From: JBCBJZ01 sp038522635
Lineage (GTDB): Bacteria > Pseudomonadota > Alphaproteobacteria > Rhizobiales > Hyphomicrobiaceae
Length of the DNA: 12,152 nucleotides
Assembly: GCA_038522635.1 (NCBI GenBank)
Contig: JBCBJZ010000115.1
Span: 1 to 12,152, forward strand
Direction of reading: 5' to 3'
The notes beneath the pieces are model-generated. The model had not been told where the DNA came from. It searched no databases and saw only the letters and a program-made list of their open reading frames with translations. A program made the translations under genes and the position numbers. Shown piece after piece: positions 1 to 6,198 of this stretch; the first letter of the stretch is position 1, and the number at the start of each line of letters is the position of its first letter.

Positions 1-88
1 TGCACTTCAAGATTAGATCATCTTTGGGCGATTTCGGGCTCACCCGTGGTGATCCCGATAAATCGCCCGATGATCTACGCGCTAGATC
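1..88 (-). repeat. Palindromic repeat, family 2, copy A
   Basis: This is an imperfect palindrome whose near-copy lies inverted at 4742-4829. Over the 56-nt core (20-75) I count 49 identities with the reverse complement of the other copy. The outer arms are GATCATC at 16-22 and GATGATC at 69-75. They are followed inward by GGGCGAT (26-32) pairing with ATCGCCC (62-68), and three unpaired bases (23-25) sit between the two stem segments. An inner hairpin pairs TCACC with GGTGA. A second small hairpin, GATCTA/TAGATC at 72-88, lies next to the channel gene's stop codon. Read in the direction of the channel gene, the element starts 4 nt after the stop, so it probably forms the 3' end of that mRNA. 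The left edge touches the window start and may be incomplete. Confidence 0.8.
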
Positions 89-92
89 ATGC

Positions 93-920
93 TCAGACCT
101 CGTTGGCGCCGTCGGTCTCAATGTGGATCGTGCGACCGCAATGCTTGCAATGCACCGCGTCTGGATCATGGCGGCGTAGCCCGCAGTCCGGGCACTCATA
201 GGCGACCTTGGTCGGCCTGAAGATCGTCTGCACGAGCCGCAGGAACAGCGCAAAGCCCATGATCATGATCAGCACCGACAGCAACCTGCCGGTCGATCCG
301 ATGAGCGTGATGTCGCCAAAGCCGGTGGTGGTCAGGGCTGCGACGGTGAAATAGAGCGCATCGACGTAGTTGGTGATGGCCGGGTTAACGCGCGCCTGCA
401 GCACGTAAACGAGCGCGGTCATCACGAAGATGAAGACCAGCAGGTTCAGCACCGACTGGATGATCTCTTCGTTGCGCTTGAAGAACGGGTAGTCGCGCCG
501 CAGATCGCGCAGCACATGGTAGGAGCGCAGCAGACGCAGCGCCCGCACGACGCGCAAAAACAGGAAGCTTTGAAACAGCATAGGCAGCAGCAGCGTCGCG
601 ATCACCACGAGGTCCGCCCAGGTCGTGGCTTGCGCGAAATACTTGCGGGTCGACCACGACAGCCACCAGCGCGCGCTGAAGTCCGCGATGATGATGAGCG
701 CGATCATCAAGTCGACCGCGTAAGTCCAGGCGTTGTGTTCGAGCGATGAGACGATGAAGAACGCGATCGACGCGATGTCGAACAGCATCAAGCCGAAGCG
801 GAACGCGCGCGATCGTCCATCCAGCCCGAAATAGAGGCTACGCAGCGTTTCCTTGAAGCCGGCAAGGCCGGTTGTGGTGGTCACGGCGCTCTCGTCTCCC
901 GTCGTGTCGTCCTGAGCCAT
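93..920 (-). CDS. Voltage-gated K+-type ion channel with C-terminal zinc ribbon
   Basis: This 275-residue inner-membrane protein has the six-helix plan of voltage-gated cation channels. Predicted helices lie near residues 43-60, 67-84, 101-113, 116-135, 153-175 and 211-232. The fourth is an S4-like sensor with Arg at 123, 126, 129 and 132, every third residue. The pore loop carries TTTGFGD (197-203), a variant of the K+ selectivity filter, so K+ conduction is the likely role. After S6 comes a short cytoplasmic tail with CPDC (243-246) and CKHC (258-261), a zinc-ribbon pattern not usual in simple bacterial Kv channels. The start at 920 was chosen because the protein body begins there. The frame stays open upstream to 1172, but that extension is Arg-rich, not channel-like, and would reach towards the divergent protease gene. 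A repeat follows directly after the stop. Confidence 0.85.
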   Translation of the reverse strand: MAQDDTTGDESAVTTTTGLAGFKETLRSLYFGLDGRSRAFRFGLMLFDIASIAFFIVSSLEHNAWTYAVDLMIALIIIADFSARWWLSWSTRKYFAQATTWADLVVIATLLLPMLFQSFLFLRVVRALRLLRSYHVLRDLRRDYPFFKRNEEIIQSVLNLLVFIFVMTALVYVLQARVNPAITNYVDALYFTVAALTTTGFGDITLIGSTGRLLSVLIMIMGFALFLRLVQTIFRPTKVAYECPDCGLRRHDPDAVHCKHCGRTIHIETDGANEV

Positions 921-1068
921 CGCCACCGCTCGTTGCCCCACAGGCTTCGTGGCCGCGATCACGTTTCCACGATCACACGGCAACCCTCGCGTTGTGCGGA
1001 ACAATGTCTTGGCGCTGATAAAGTTGCCGGGCCGCCCGGGGTGCAAGCGAAATCTGTGATGAGCCCTG

Positions 1069-1088
1069 ATCAAAGCTTGCGCTTTGAT
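1069..1088. other. Perfect inverted repeat in the divergent intergenic region
   Basis: ATCAAAGC (1069-1076) and GCTTTGAT (1081-1088) form a perfect 8-bp stem around the loop TTGC. It lies about midway in the 298-bp gap between the divergent channel and protease genes, roughly 150 nt from the channel start and 130 nt from the protease start. It could be an operator dyad or an attenuator-like hairpin. No U-tract follows on either strand, so a plain terminator is less likely. A 7-bp direct repeat CGATCAC (956-962 and 970-976) lies nearer the channel start. Confidence 0.45.
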
Positions 1089-1218
1089 GCGCCCTGTCGC
1101 CTTGATCGCCGGGGGCGTTGTGGCGCGAACCACCGCCAGAAACCCACATGATCGAAGCTGCGGTGCGCCCACTTGCAGCCGACCGATCTGATGTCAGCGG
1201 GCGCAGCGGGGACGGGCC

Positions 1219-1974
1219 ATGGACGGCGGCGACGGGGTCAAGATCACCCGCTACGGCAACTACCTGGCGGGAACGCCTTGGGGATGGCTCTCCGCAAGCG
1301 TGACGACCTTTGCGATCGTGTTGGCGTCAACGGCGCTGGCGGTGCTGCTGCTGTCGCCGTTCGTTCAAGGTGAGGGCATCGATTCCAACGGCGCGGTGAC
1401 GCCGCTCATGCTGCTCGTGATGCTGATCGCGCAGGTTCTGATGGTGGTGCTTGTCTACCTGGCGGCCGGCTCGTGGGGCGCGCGTCCTGATGCGCTGCTG
1501 GCCTTGCAACCCGCCCGCGGTGGTCGCGCAGCCTACATCGTTTGCCTCGGTGTGATGGCGGTCGGCGTCGTGGTTTACGCGATCCTCGCCTACCAATTGC
1601 GGCCTCAGGACCTGAAATCCGACCTCGCGCCCTTTATGACGTTGGTGCGCTCGGATACGTGGTGGTGGCTGTTGCTGCTCGTGGTTGCGGTGGGCGCACC
1701 GTTATCGGAAGAGATGCTGTTCCGCGGATTTCTGTTTCCTGCACTTTTGAAGACGCCGCTCGGCTTTCTCGGTGCAAGCGTGCTTTCAAGCGTCGCGTGG
1801 ACGAGCCTGCATCTGAGCTATTCGCCAACAGGGCTGCTGGAGATCTTCTTGATCGGCCTGTTCCTTTGCGCGGTCTTGTGGTGGACAGGCTCGCTGTGGG
1901 TCGCGATCGCCTGCCATGGGGCCTACAACGCAGGCCTGACGCTGTTTTTGCGTTTTTTCGGCGGGCCAGTCTGA
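1219..1974 (+). CDS. CPBP family intramembrane metalloprotease (CAAX/Abi type)
   Basis: This 251-residue multi-pass membrane protein belongs to the Rce1/CPBP (ABI) fold. The diagnostic first motif EExxxR is present as Glu164, Glu165 and Arg169 (SEEMLFRGFLF). The second conserved region contributes His198 (TSLHLSY), and the third is CHGAYNA with His233 and Asn237. These residues match the glutamate/histidine metal site of the family. Hydrophobic segments are visible near residues 29-48, 62-83, 105-125, 148-162, 182-197 and 207-235. Bacterial members cleave membrane or lipidated proteins, or act in bacteriocin immunity; the substrate here cannot be told. A purine-rich GGGGA lies about 8 nt before the ATG. 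The gene is divergent from the channel gene, and thyA follows after 90 bp on the same strand. Confidence 0.85.
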   Translation: MDGGDGVKITRYGNYLAGTPWGWLSASVTTFAIVLASTALAVLLLSPFVQGEGIDSNGAVTPLMLLVMLIAQVLMVVLVYLAAGSWGARPDALLALQPARGGRAAYIVCLGVMAVGVVVYAILAYQLRPQDLKSDLAPFMTLVRSDTWWWLLLLVVAVGAPLSEEMLFRGFLFPALLKTPLGFLGASVLSSVAWTSLHLSYSPTGLLEIFLIGLFLCAVLWWTGSLWVAIACHGAYNAGLTLFLRFFGGPV

Positions 1975-2064
1975 AATAGCGGGCGCTGTGGCGCGAGACC
2001 GCAGCGCGCATGATCGGGCCATGGCGGGCTGCAGGTGCACTTAAGAATCGGCTATAAGACGCCC

Positions 2065-2859
2065 ATGCAACCGTATCTTGATCTCATGCGCCGCGCACGC
2101 CTCGAGGGCGTTCGCAAGGGCGATCGCACGGGCACCGGCACGCTGAGCGTGTTCGGCCATCAGATGCGCTTTGATCTGGCGGACGGCTTCCCGCTGGTCA
2201 CCACCAAGAAGCTGCATCTGCGCTCGATCATTCACGAGCTGATCTGGTTTTTGCGTGGCGAGACGAACATCGCCTATTTGCGCGAAAACGGGGTCACGAT
2301 CTGGGACGAGTGGGCCGACGCCGACGGAAATCTGGGGCCGGTCTACGGCCAACAATGGCGCTCATGGCCAAGCCGTGATGGCGCGACCATCGACCAGATC
2401 GCGCAAGCGGTGGAGATGATCCGGAGCGAGCCCAACTCGCGGCGTATCATCGTGTCGGCTTGGAACCCAGCCGATCTGCCAGCGATGGCGCTGGCGCCTT
2501 GCCACTGCCTCTTCCAGTTCTACGTCGCGGAGGGGCGGCTGTCCTGCCAACTCTATCAGCGCTCTGCGGACATCTTTCTGGGCGTGCCGTTCAACATCGC
2601 CGGTTACGCGCTGCTGACGATGATGATGGCGCAGGTGACCGGCCTGAAGCCGGGCGACTTCGTCCACACGATCGGCGATGCCCACCTCTACATCAATCAC
2701 CTGGAGCAGGCCGATCTGCAGTTGAGCCGAGAACCCAGGCCACGCCCGACGATGAACCTTAATCCGGAAGTCCGCGATCTGTTCGCGTTCCGCTATGAGG
2801 ATTTCGAACTGGTCGGCTACGAGCCCTGGCAGCATATTCCCGCGCCCGTGGCGGTTTAG
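2065..2859 (+). CDS. thyA: Thymidylate synthase
   Basis: ThyA methylates dUMP to dTMP with 5,10-methylene-tetrahydrofolate, releasing dihydrofolate, in the cytoplasm. The 264-residue product has the same length as the E. coli enzyme. The N-terminal phosphate-binding Arg loop is present (RKGDRTGTGTLSVFG). The catalytic cysteine lies in LAPCHCLFQFYV, and the substrate-binding segment RSADIFLGVPFNIAGYALL is intact. The frame is open back to a GTG at 2035, which would add ten residues (MHLRIGYKTP). ATG 2065 was chosen because it gives the family N-terminus MQPYLDLM; its Shine-Dalgarno sequence is weak. The folate-recycling partner folA lies 135 bp downstream on the same strand. A palindromic repeat begins at the second base after the TAG stop. 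Confidence 0.97.
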   Translation: MQPYLDLMRRARLEGVRKGDRTGTGTLSVFGHQMRFDLADGFPLVTTKKLHLRSIIHELIWFLRGETNIAYLRENGVTIWDEWADADGNLGPVYGQQWRSWPSRDGATIDQIAQAVEMIRSEPNSRRIIVSAWNPADLPAMALAPCHCLFQFYVAEGRLSCQLYQRSADIFLGVPFNIAGYALLTMMMAQVTGLKPGDFVHTIGDAHLYINHLEQADLQLSREPRPRPTMNLNPEVRDLFAFRYEDFELVGYEPWQHIPAPVAV

Positions 2860-2860
2860 A

Positions 2861-2954
2861 GTTCATCCGCTTCAGGTGGAATGACCTGAGGCGAAAGATG
2901 AACGGCAAGCAAATACGTAGATGTCGGTTCCGCTTCAAGCTGAAGCGAACCGAC
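2861..2954 (+). repeat. Bipartite palindromic repeat, family 1, copy 1
   Basis: This element consists of two hairpins joined by a 19-nt linker. Hairpin 1 (2861-2903) has terminal arms GTTCATC and GATGAAC, an inner stem CGCTTCAGGT/ACCTGAGGCG with one U-G pair, and an unpaired AAA at 2894-2896. Hairpin 2 (2923-2954) pairs GTCGGTTC/GAACCGAC and CGCTTCA/TGAAGCG with one extra C. A second copy lies inverted at 6080-6174, identical at 40 of 43 positions in hairpin 1 and 31 of 32 in hairpin 2. The element fills most of the thyA-folA gap and starts one base after the thyA stop. It could stabilise thyA mRNA or reduce read-through to folA. Confidence 0.88.
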
Positions 2955-2994
2955 TCTAGAGAAGCGGCGAGAGATAAGCGGCGAGGCGGCGGCG

Positions 2995-3615
2995 ATGTCA
3001 GATGAGGCCCAGGCGGTACCTGCGTCGAACGGCGTGGCCGGCGTGGCTGACGCGGCCCATATGGCTGACGCGGCTGGCGCAGGCAGCGACGCGCAGCTGG
3101 CGATCGTGCTTGTGGTTGCGGTCGCCGAAAACGGGGTCATCGGGCATGACGGTGCGATGCCTTGGCGCCAACGGGGCGATCTGAAGCGCTTCCGCGCGCT
3201 GACGATCGGCAAGCCGGTGATCATGGGCCGCAAGACGTTTCAGTCGATTGGGCGCGCGTTGAGCGGGCGGACCAACATCGTGCTGACCCGCCAGGCTGGC
3301 TGGCAGGCGCCTGACGTCCAGACGGCGGCGACGTGGGAGGATGCGCTGGCGCTCGCCACCCGCGATGCGCACGCGCGCGGGTGTGGCGACATCATGGTGA
3401 TCGGCGGTGCGGAGCTGTATCGCCTGGCATTACCGCAGGCGCATGCGGTCCATCTGACACGCATCCATGCGCGCCCTGACGGCGACACGTCGTTTCCCCC
3501 GCTCGATCCCGACGTCTGGGAGCGGCAGGATGTATCGCAGTTCGAGGCCGGGCCGGACGACACCTACGCCTGGAGCAACCACCTCTACGTTCGCCGCTCT
3601 CCACCACGGGCCTGA
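2995..3615 (+). CDS. folA: Dihydrofolate reductase
   Basis: FolA reduces dihydrofolate to tetrahydrofolate with NADPH, regenerating the cofactor oxidised by ThyA. The core starts near residue 35 and shows the expected landmarks: VVAVAENGVIGHDGAMPW, the catalytic acid Asp62 in RGDLKRF, the NADPH segment KPVIMGRKTFQSIG, NIVLTRQ, and the second nucleotide motif IMVIGGAELY (Gly137-Gly138). At 206 residues it is longer than the usual 160-170 because of an Ala/Asp-rich leader of about 34 residues with no clear domain. Start 2995 is supported by GAGG 9 nt upstream; ATG 3061 (residue 23) is an alternative giving a more typical length. The decamer AAGCGGCGAG occurs twice (2962-2971, 2976-2985) in the ribosome-binding region. 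The gene is probably co-transcribed with thyA through the intervening repeat. Confidence 0.95.
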   Translation: MSDEAQAVPASNGVAGVADAAHMADAAGAGSDAQLAIVLVVAVAENGVIGHDGAMPWRQRGDLKRFRALTIGKPVIMGRKTFQSIGRALSGRTNIVLTRQAGWQAPDVQTAATWEDALALATRDAHARGCGDIMVIGGAELYRLALPQAHAVHLTRIHARPDGDTSFPPLDPDVWERQDVSQFEAGPDDTYAWSNHLYVRRSPPRA

Positions 3616-3646
3616 CGCGCGCCGATCCGAGATCCATTGACTCTAA

Positions 3647-3669
3647 GGGTGGCCCCTGATGGCTCACCC
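3647..3669 (+). terminator. Candidate hairpin after folA
   Basis: GGGTGGC (3647-3653) pairs with GC-T-CACCC (3662-3669), with one bulged base, 31 nt after the folA stop. There is no U-tract, so it is at best a weak or factor-assisted terminator. Just downstream, the decamer CTGCGTGCGC occurs twice, at 3711-3720 and 3726-3735. Confidence 0.25.
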
Positions 3670-3755
3670 GGTCGCTTCCCGGTCGCCGCCTCATGCATGG
3701 CAGTTGTGCGCTGCGTGCGCGTGACCTGCGTGCGCCTAGCTGCCACACTCGCGCG

Positions 3756-4697
3756 ATGATCTCTTCAAGCGCGACGCGGTGGATCGCGCAGATGGCGCGA
3801 CTGCCCGGGAACGTGCGCGGTGCCCTCTGGGTGGCCGCGGCAGCGCTCTTCTTCACCGTTATGATCGCAATGATCAAGGTGCTTGGCCAGCGCCTGCCCG
3901 TGTCCCAAATCCTGGTGATGCGACAGACGATCATGCTGCTTGCCGTGCTCCCGGTGATCGTCCGCGGCGCGCCACAATCGCTGATGACACGTCGTCCGGG
4001 GATGCATGCGGCCCGCGTGGTTGGCGCACTGGTTGCCATGTACGCGGGCTTTACCGCGGCCATTCACCTGCCGCTTGCCGACGTCACGGCGATCGGCTTT
4101 TCGCGCACGTTCTTCATCACGATTCTCGCGATCGTTCTGCTGCAAGAGGTGGTGGGCCCGCGCCGTTGGCTGGCGACCACCGTCGGCTTCGGCGGCGTGC
4201 TGATCATGCTGCAGCCAACGGGCGAGGGTTTCAACGTCTACGGTCTGTTCGCTGTGCTTGCGGCGCTGAGTGCGGGCTTCGTGTCGATCATCATTCGCGT
4301 GCTCTCGCAGGTCGAGGCGCCCACAACCATTTTGAGCTATCAGGCCGTGTTCGTCGGGCTGTTGGTCGCGCCGATGGCATGGTTTGAGTGGCGGGCGATG
4401 ACGGTTGAGGACGCGCTGCTGGCGGTGGCGATCGGGCTTGCGTCGGTGTGTGGGCAGCTCTGCAACATCCGCGCGTACCGGGCGGGTGAAGCGGTGGTGG
4501 TCTCCAGCGTGGATTACGTGCGCCTCGTTTGGGCAACGCTGCTCGGCCTTGTGTTGTTTGCCCAGTTGCCCTCGCTGACGACGGTTGGCGGTGCGCTCAT
4601 CATCGTGTCCGCGTCCGCCTATACGCTGGTACGCGAGATGCGGCGCAAGCCCCGCACACCTGCCGCTGGCCGTACGCCAGACGTTGGCAGTCCCTGA
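3756..4697 (+). CDS. EamA/DMT-superfamily transporter (RhaT/RarD-like permease)
   Basis: This 313-residue protein has about ten hydrophobic helices arranged as two EamA repeats, the pattern of drug/metabolite transporters in the inner membrane. The first repeat begins with GALWVAAAALFFTVMIAMIKVLG and includes the helix-loop TAIGFSRTFFITILAIVLLQEVVGPRRW, a typical EamA signature. The second repeat ends with SSVDYVRLVWATLLGLVLFAQLPSLTTVGGALIIVSA. The substrate cannot be inferred; family members export amino acids, metabolites or drugs. ATG 3756 was chosen. The frame is open to 3693, but those residues are Arg/Cys-rich and unlike the family. ATG 3792 (MARLPGNVRGALW) is also possible, and no start has a strong Shine-Dalgarno. 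A family 2 repeat lies 44 nt after the stop. Confidence 0.88.
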   Translation: MISSSATRWIAQMARLPGNVRGALWVAAAALFFTVMIAMIKVLGQRLPVSQILVMRQTIMLLAVLPVIVRGAPQSLMTRRPGMHAARVVGALVAMYAGFTAAIHLPLADVTAIGFSRTFFITILAIVLLQEVVGPRRWLATTVGFGGVLIMLQPTGEGFNVYGLFAVLAALSAGFVSIIIRVLSQVEAPTTILSYQAVFVGLLVAPMAWFEWRAMTVEDALLAVAIGLASVCGQLCNIRAYRAGEAVVVSSVDYVRLVWATLLGLVLFAQLPSLTTVGGALIIVSASAYTLVREMRRKPRTPAAGRTPDVGSP

Positions 4698-4741
4698 GCG
4701 TCGCTGAGGATGGTAGGCCGGCCCCCGCGCCGATGAAGTGT

Positions 4742-4829
4742 GATCCCCGCGTTGGATCATCGGGCGATCGATCGGGATAACCATAGGTCAGCCCGAGATC
4801 GCCCAAAGATCGTCGAAGATCTAAAGTGC
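4742..4829 (+). repeat. Palindromic repeat, family 2, copy B
   Basis: This is the near-copy, in opposite window orientation, of the element at 1-88. It has the same orientation relative to its upstream gene (EamA) as copy A has to the channel gene. Outer arm GATCATC (4755-4761) faces GATCGTC (4808-4814), and inner CGGGCGAT faces ATCGCCC followed by an unpaired AAA (4805-4807). The leading small hairpin is GATCC/GGATC here against GATCTA/TAGATC in copy A, a paired change that keeps the stem. The inner hairpin changes TCACC/GGTGA to TGACC/GGTTA, which still pairs through a G-U. Both copies end in AAGTGC. Confidence 0.8.
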
Positions 4830-4967
4830 GGAGCAACATCGGGCGCGAAGGCAAGGCGCAAGTGCTTGAGCCGGTGATACGGGCTTTCCGCCCGCCGCTC
4901 GAACCAACCTGCTCCAGTCTTGCTACCAAGTGTTGAACAAATCCATCGACGATAGGCCAGCGGGCTG

Positions 4968-4976
4968 TGCTACAAT
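4968..4976 (+). promoter_or_regulatory. Candidate extended -10 promoter for the gene at 5035
   Basis: TG-C-TACAAT at 4968-4976 fits an extended -10 element (TGnTATAAT) with one mismatch in the hexamer. No good -35 lies 17 bp upstream; TTGAAC at 4933-4938 is too far (32 bp). Transcription from here would give a leader of about 50 nt. Confidence 0.3.
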
Positions 4977-5034
4977 CATCGTCGTCGAAGGGCTCAGACG
5001 TATCCGGTAGAGCCAGTGAAACTGTGCAAAGCTT

Positions 5035-5529
5035 ATGACGAACGACATTCTTGCATTCCCGTCCCAGCGTAACGTGGCCCCTGACGAGTCTGTGGTTCGC
5101 GTTGGTCATGCCGCCGTCGATCGCCGCATCATTGGCCTTCGGCAACTTGCACGCCATCTGCTGATCACGCCCAAGCAGGACTGGGAGCTTGCCTGCCGTG
5201 TGATCGCGGTCGACGGTTGTGCAACGCTGCAGGCCTACGCTGGCGCGGTGCTCGGCGCTCTGGATACATTCGGCGTGCGGCAAACTGTGTTCTTTGAGTT
5301 GCCGGCCCGCGAGTTGAGCGACGGTGAGCGCTGGTTTGCTGCGGTCTTTGCGGCTCTCGACAACAATGACGACCACAGCTTCGCGGCGCTTATTGGCTTT
5401 AGGGCTTCACAACCTGGGCGTCGGCGTCTCGCCTTCCTTGTGCGAGGGCTGCATGAGGCTTTTGCGCAAGCCGAATGCTGCTGTGCCACCGGCTTTGCGA
5501 CGGTTGACGAACTCGATCAAGTGGGTTGA
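5035..5529 (+). CDS. Hypothetical protein, 164 residues, not recognised
   Basis: I do not recognise a family. The protein has no signal peptide or membrane helix and is of mixed composition with long helical-looking stretches (residues about 30-80). A C-terminal segment is rich in Phe/Ala and contains three consecutive cysteines (AECCCATGF). Codon use looks like that of neighbouring genes, and the frame stays open for its full length, which supports real coding. There is no strong Shine-Dalgarno before the ATG. It lies 58 bp upstream of dps on the same strand, with a possible own promoter at 4968. The dps promoter may overlap its stop codon, so a link to stress defence is only a contextual guess. 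Confidence 0.6.
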   Translation: MTNDILAFPSQRNVAPDESVVRVGHAAVDRRIIGLRQLARHLLITPKQDWELACRVIAVDGCATLQAYAGAVLGALDTFGVRQTVFFELPARELSDGERWFAAVFAALDNNDDHSFAALIGFRASQPGRRRLAFLVRGLHEAFAQAECCCATGFATVDELDQVG

Positions 5530-5551
5530 CACAAGAGTTAATCGCTATGAC
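5526..5551 (+). promoter_or_regulatory. Candidate dps promoter
   Basis: A perfect -35 hexamer TTGACA (5526-5531) overlaps the upstream gene's TGA stop. The nearest -10-like hexamer is TATGAC at 5546-5551, at a spacing of only 14 bp, shorter than the usual 16-18. It may be a regulated promoter needing an activator, or a coincidence. Confidence 0.3.
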
Positions 5552-5587
5552 GCGTGGCGTCTGAAACAAAACACAGAGGTGTTCGCA

Positions 5588-6058
5588 ATGGCCGATGCTG
5601 CAACAAATACTTCTCCTGCCGCCGTTACTGAGATTGTCGAGGGCTTGACTCAGTCTCTTGCAGAAACGTCGGTTACGACGATGAAGGCACAGAACTTCCA
5701 CTGGAACGTTACGGGTATGGGCTTTGGTCCTCTCCACGCCTTGTTCCAAGAGATCTACGAAGATCATTTCGTGGGCCAGGACGAGCTTGCGGAACGCATT
5801 AAGGCGATCGGTGGCTTTGCCGAGGGTCGCTATGCTGTCTACCTGCAGCGCAGCCGCGTTAAAGAGCATGATGGCCACGCGAGCGACAAAGAGATGATCG
5901 CTGACTTGCAAGCCTCACAGGAGCAGATCTCGGCTACGCTGCGGGCATTGGCGATGACGGCGGAGAAGCACGAGGATATCGTGACCAATGATCTGGCGAT
6001 CGGGCGTGCCGAAAAGCATGATAAGTTCGCTTGGATGTTGCGCGCACACCTCGAATAG
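5588..6058 (+). CDS. dps: Dps family ferritin-like DNA-protection protein
   Basis: Dps forms dodecameric cages that oxidise and store Fe(II) using H2O2, protecting DNA in starvation or oxidative stress. The 156-residue length is typical. The ferroxidase residues are visible: His38 (KAQNFHWNVTG), His50 (PLHALFQ), Asp65 and Glu69 (DELAERIKAIGG). They correspond to His51, His63, Asp78 and Glu82 of E. coli Dps by a constant offset of 13. Position 54 is Gln where E. coli has Asp67. The N-terminus is short, without the lysine-rich DNA-binding tail of E. coli Dps, so direct DNA binding is uncertain. The start at 5588 is set by AGAGGTG 6 nt upstream; the frame is open to 5324, but that part is a shadow of the previous gene. 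A palindromic repeat follows 21 nt after the stop. Confidence 0.95.
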   Translation: MADAATNTSPAAVTEIVEGLTQSLAETSVTTMKAQNFHWNVTGMGFGPLHALFQEIYEDHFVGQDELAERIKAIGGFAEGRYAVYLQRSRVKEHDGHASDKEMIADLQASQEQISATLRALAMTAEKHEDIVTNDLAIGRAEKHDKFAWMLRAHLE

Positions 6059-6079
6059 GTGCCGACACTTGCTACTAGG

Positions 6080-6174
6080 GTCGGTTCGCTTCAGCTTGAA
6101 GCGGAACCGGCATCTAAGCTTTTGTTCTAACGTTCATCTTTCGCCTCAGGTGATTCCACCTGCGGCGGATGAAC
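6080..6174 (-). repeat. Bipartite palindromic repeat, family 1, copy 2
   Basis: This is the inverted second copy of the element at 2861-2954. Hairpin 1 occupies 6132-6174 and hairpin 2 occupies 6080-6111, with a 20-nt linker. It lies between the convergent dps and DUF1289 genes. Read on the minus strand, it begins 24 nt after the DUF1289 stop with the same hairpin order as copy 1 after thyA. It may also serve as the 3' end of dps mRNA. Hairpin 1 here closes with CAGGTG/CACCTG around GAAT, one pair more than in copy 1. Confidence 0.88.
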
Positions 6175-6198
6175 TTTAGCCGACAACTTGAGATCGCT

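Larger units (their letters stand above)
4698..5034. other. Intergenic region with repeat and possible promoter
   Basis: This 337-bp gap between the EamA gene and the unrecognised gene holds the family 2 repeat copy B (4742-4829). After it comes about 200 bp with no convincing ORF. An extended -10-like sequence at 4968-4976 is the best promoter candidate for the downstream gene. Confidence 0.6.

Noticed and set aside
921..1172. N-terminal extension of the channel protein
   Set aside because: The added 84 residues are Arg-rich with no channel features, and this stretch contains the intergenic dyad.
2035..2055. Short match (TGCACTT-AGAAT) before thyA to the edge of the family 2 repeat
   Set aside because: Only about a dozen bases match and no palindrome follows, so it is not counted as a third copy.
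3765..4784. Long antisense open frame opposite the EamA gene
   Set aside because: His/Arg/Gln-rich composition typical of a shadow frame in GC-rich DNA; the plus strand encodes a clear transporter.
5324..5587. N-terminal extension of Dps
   Set aside because: It overlaps the preceding gene in another frame, and the Dps start at 5588 has a good ribosome site and family length.
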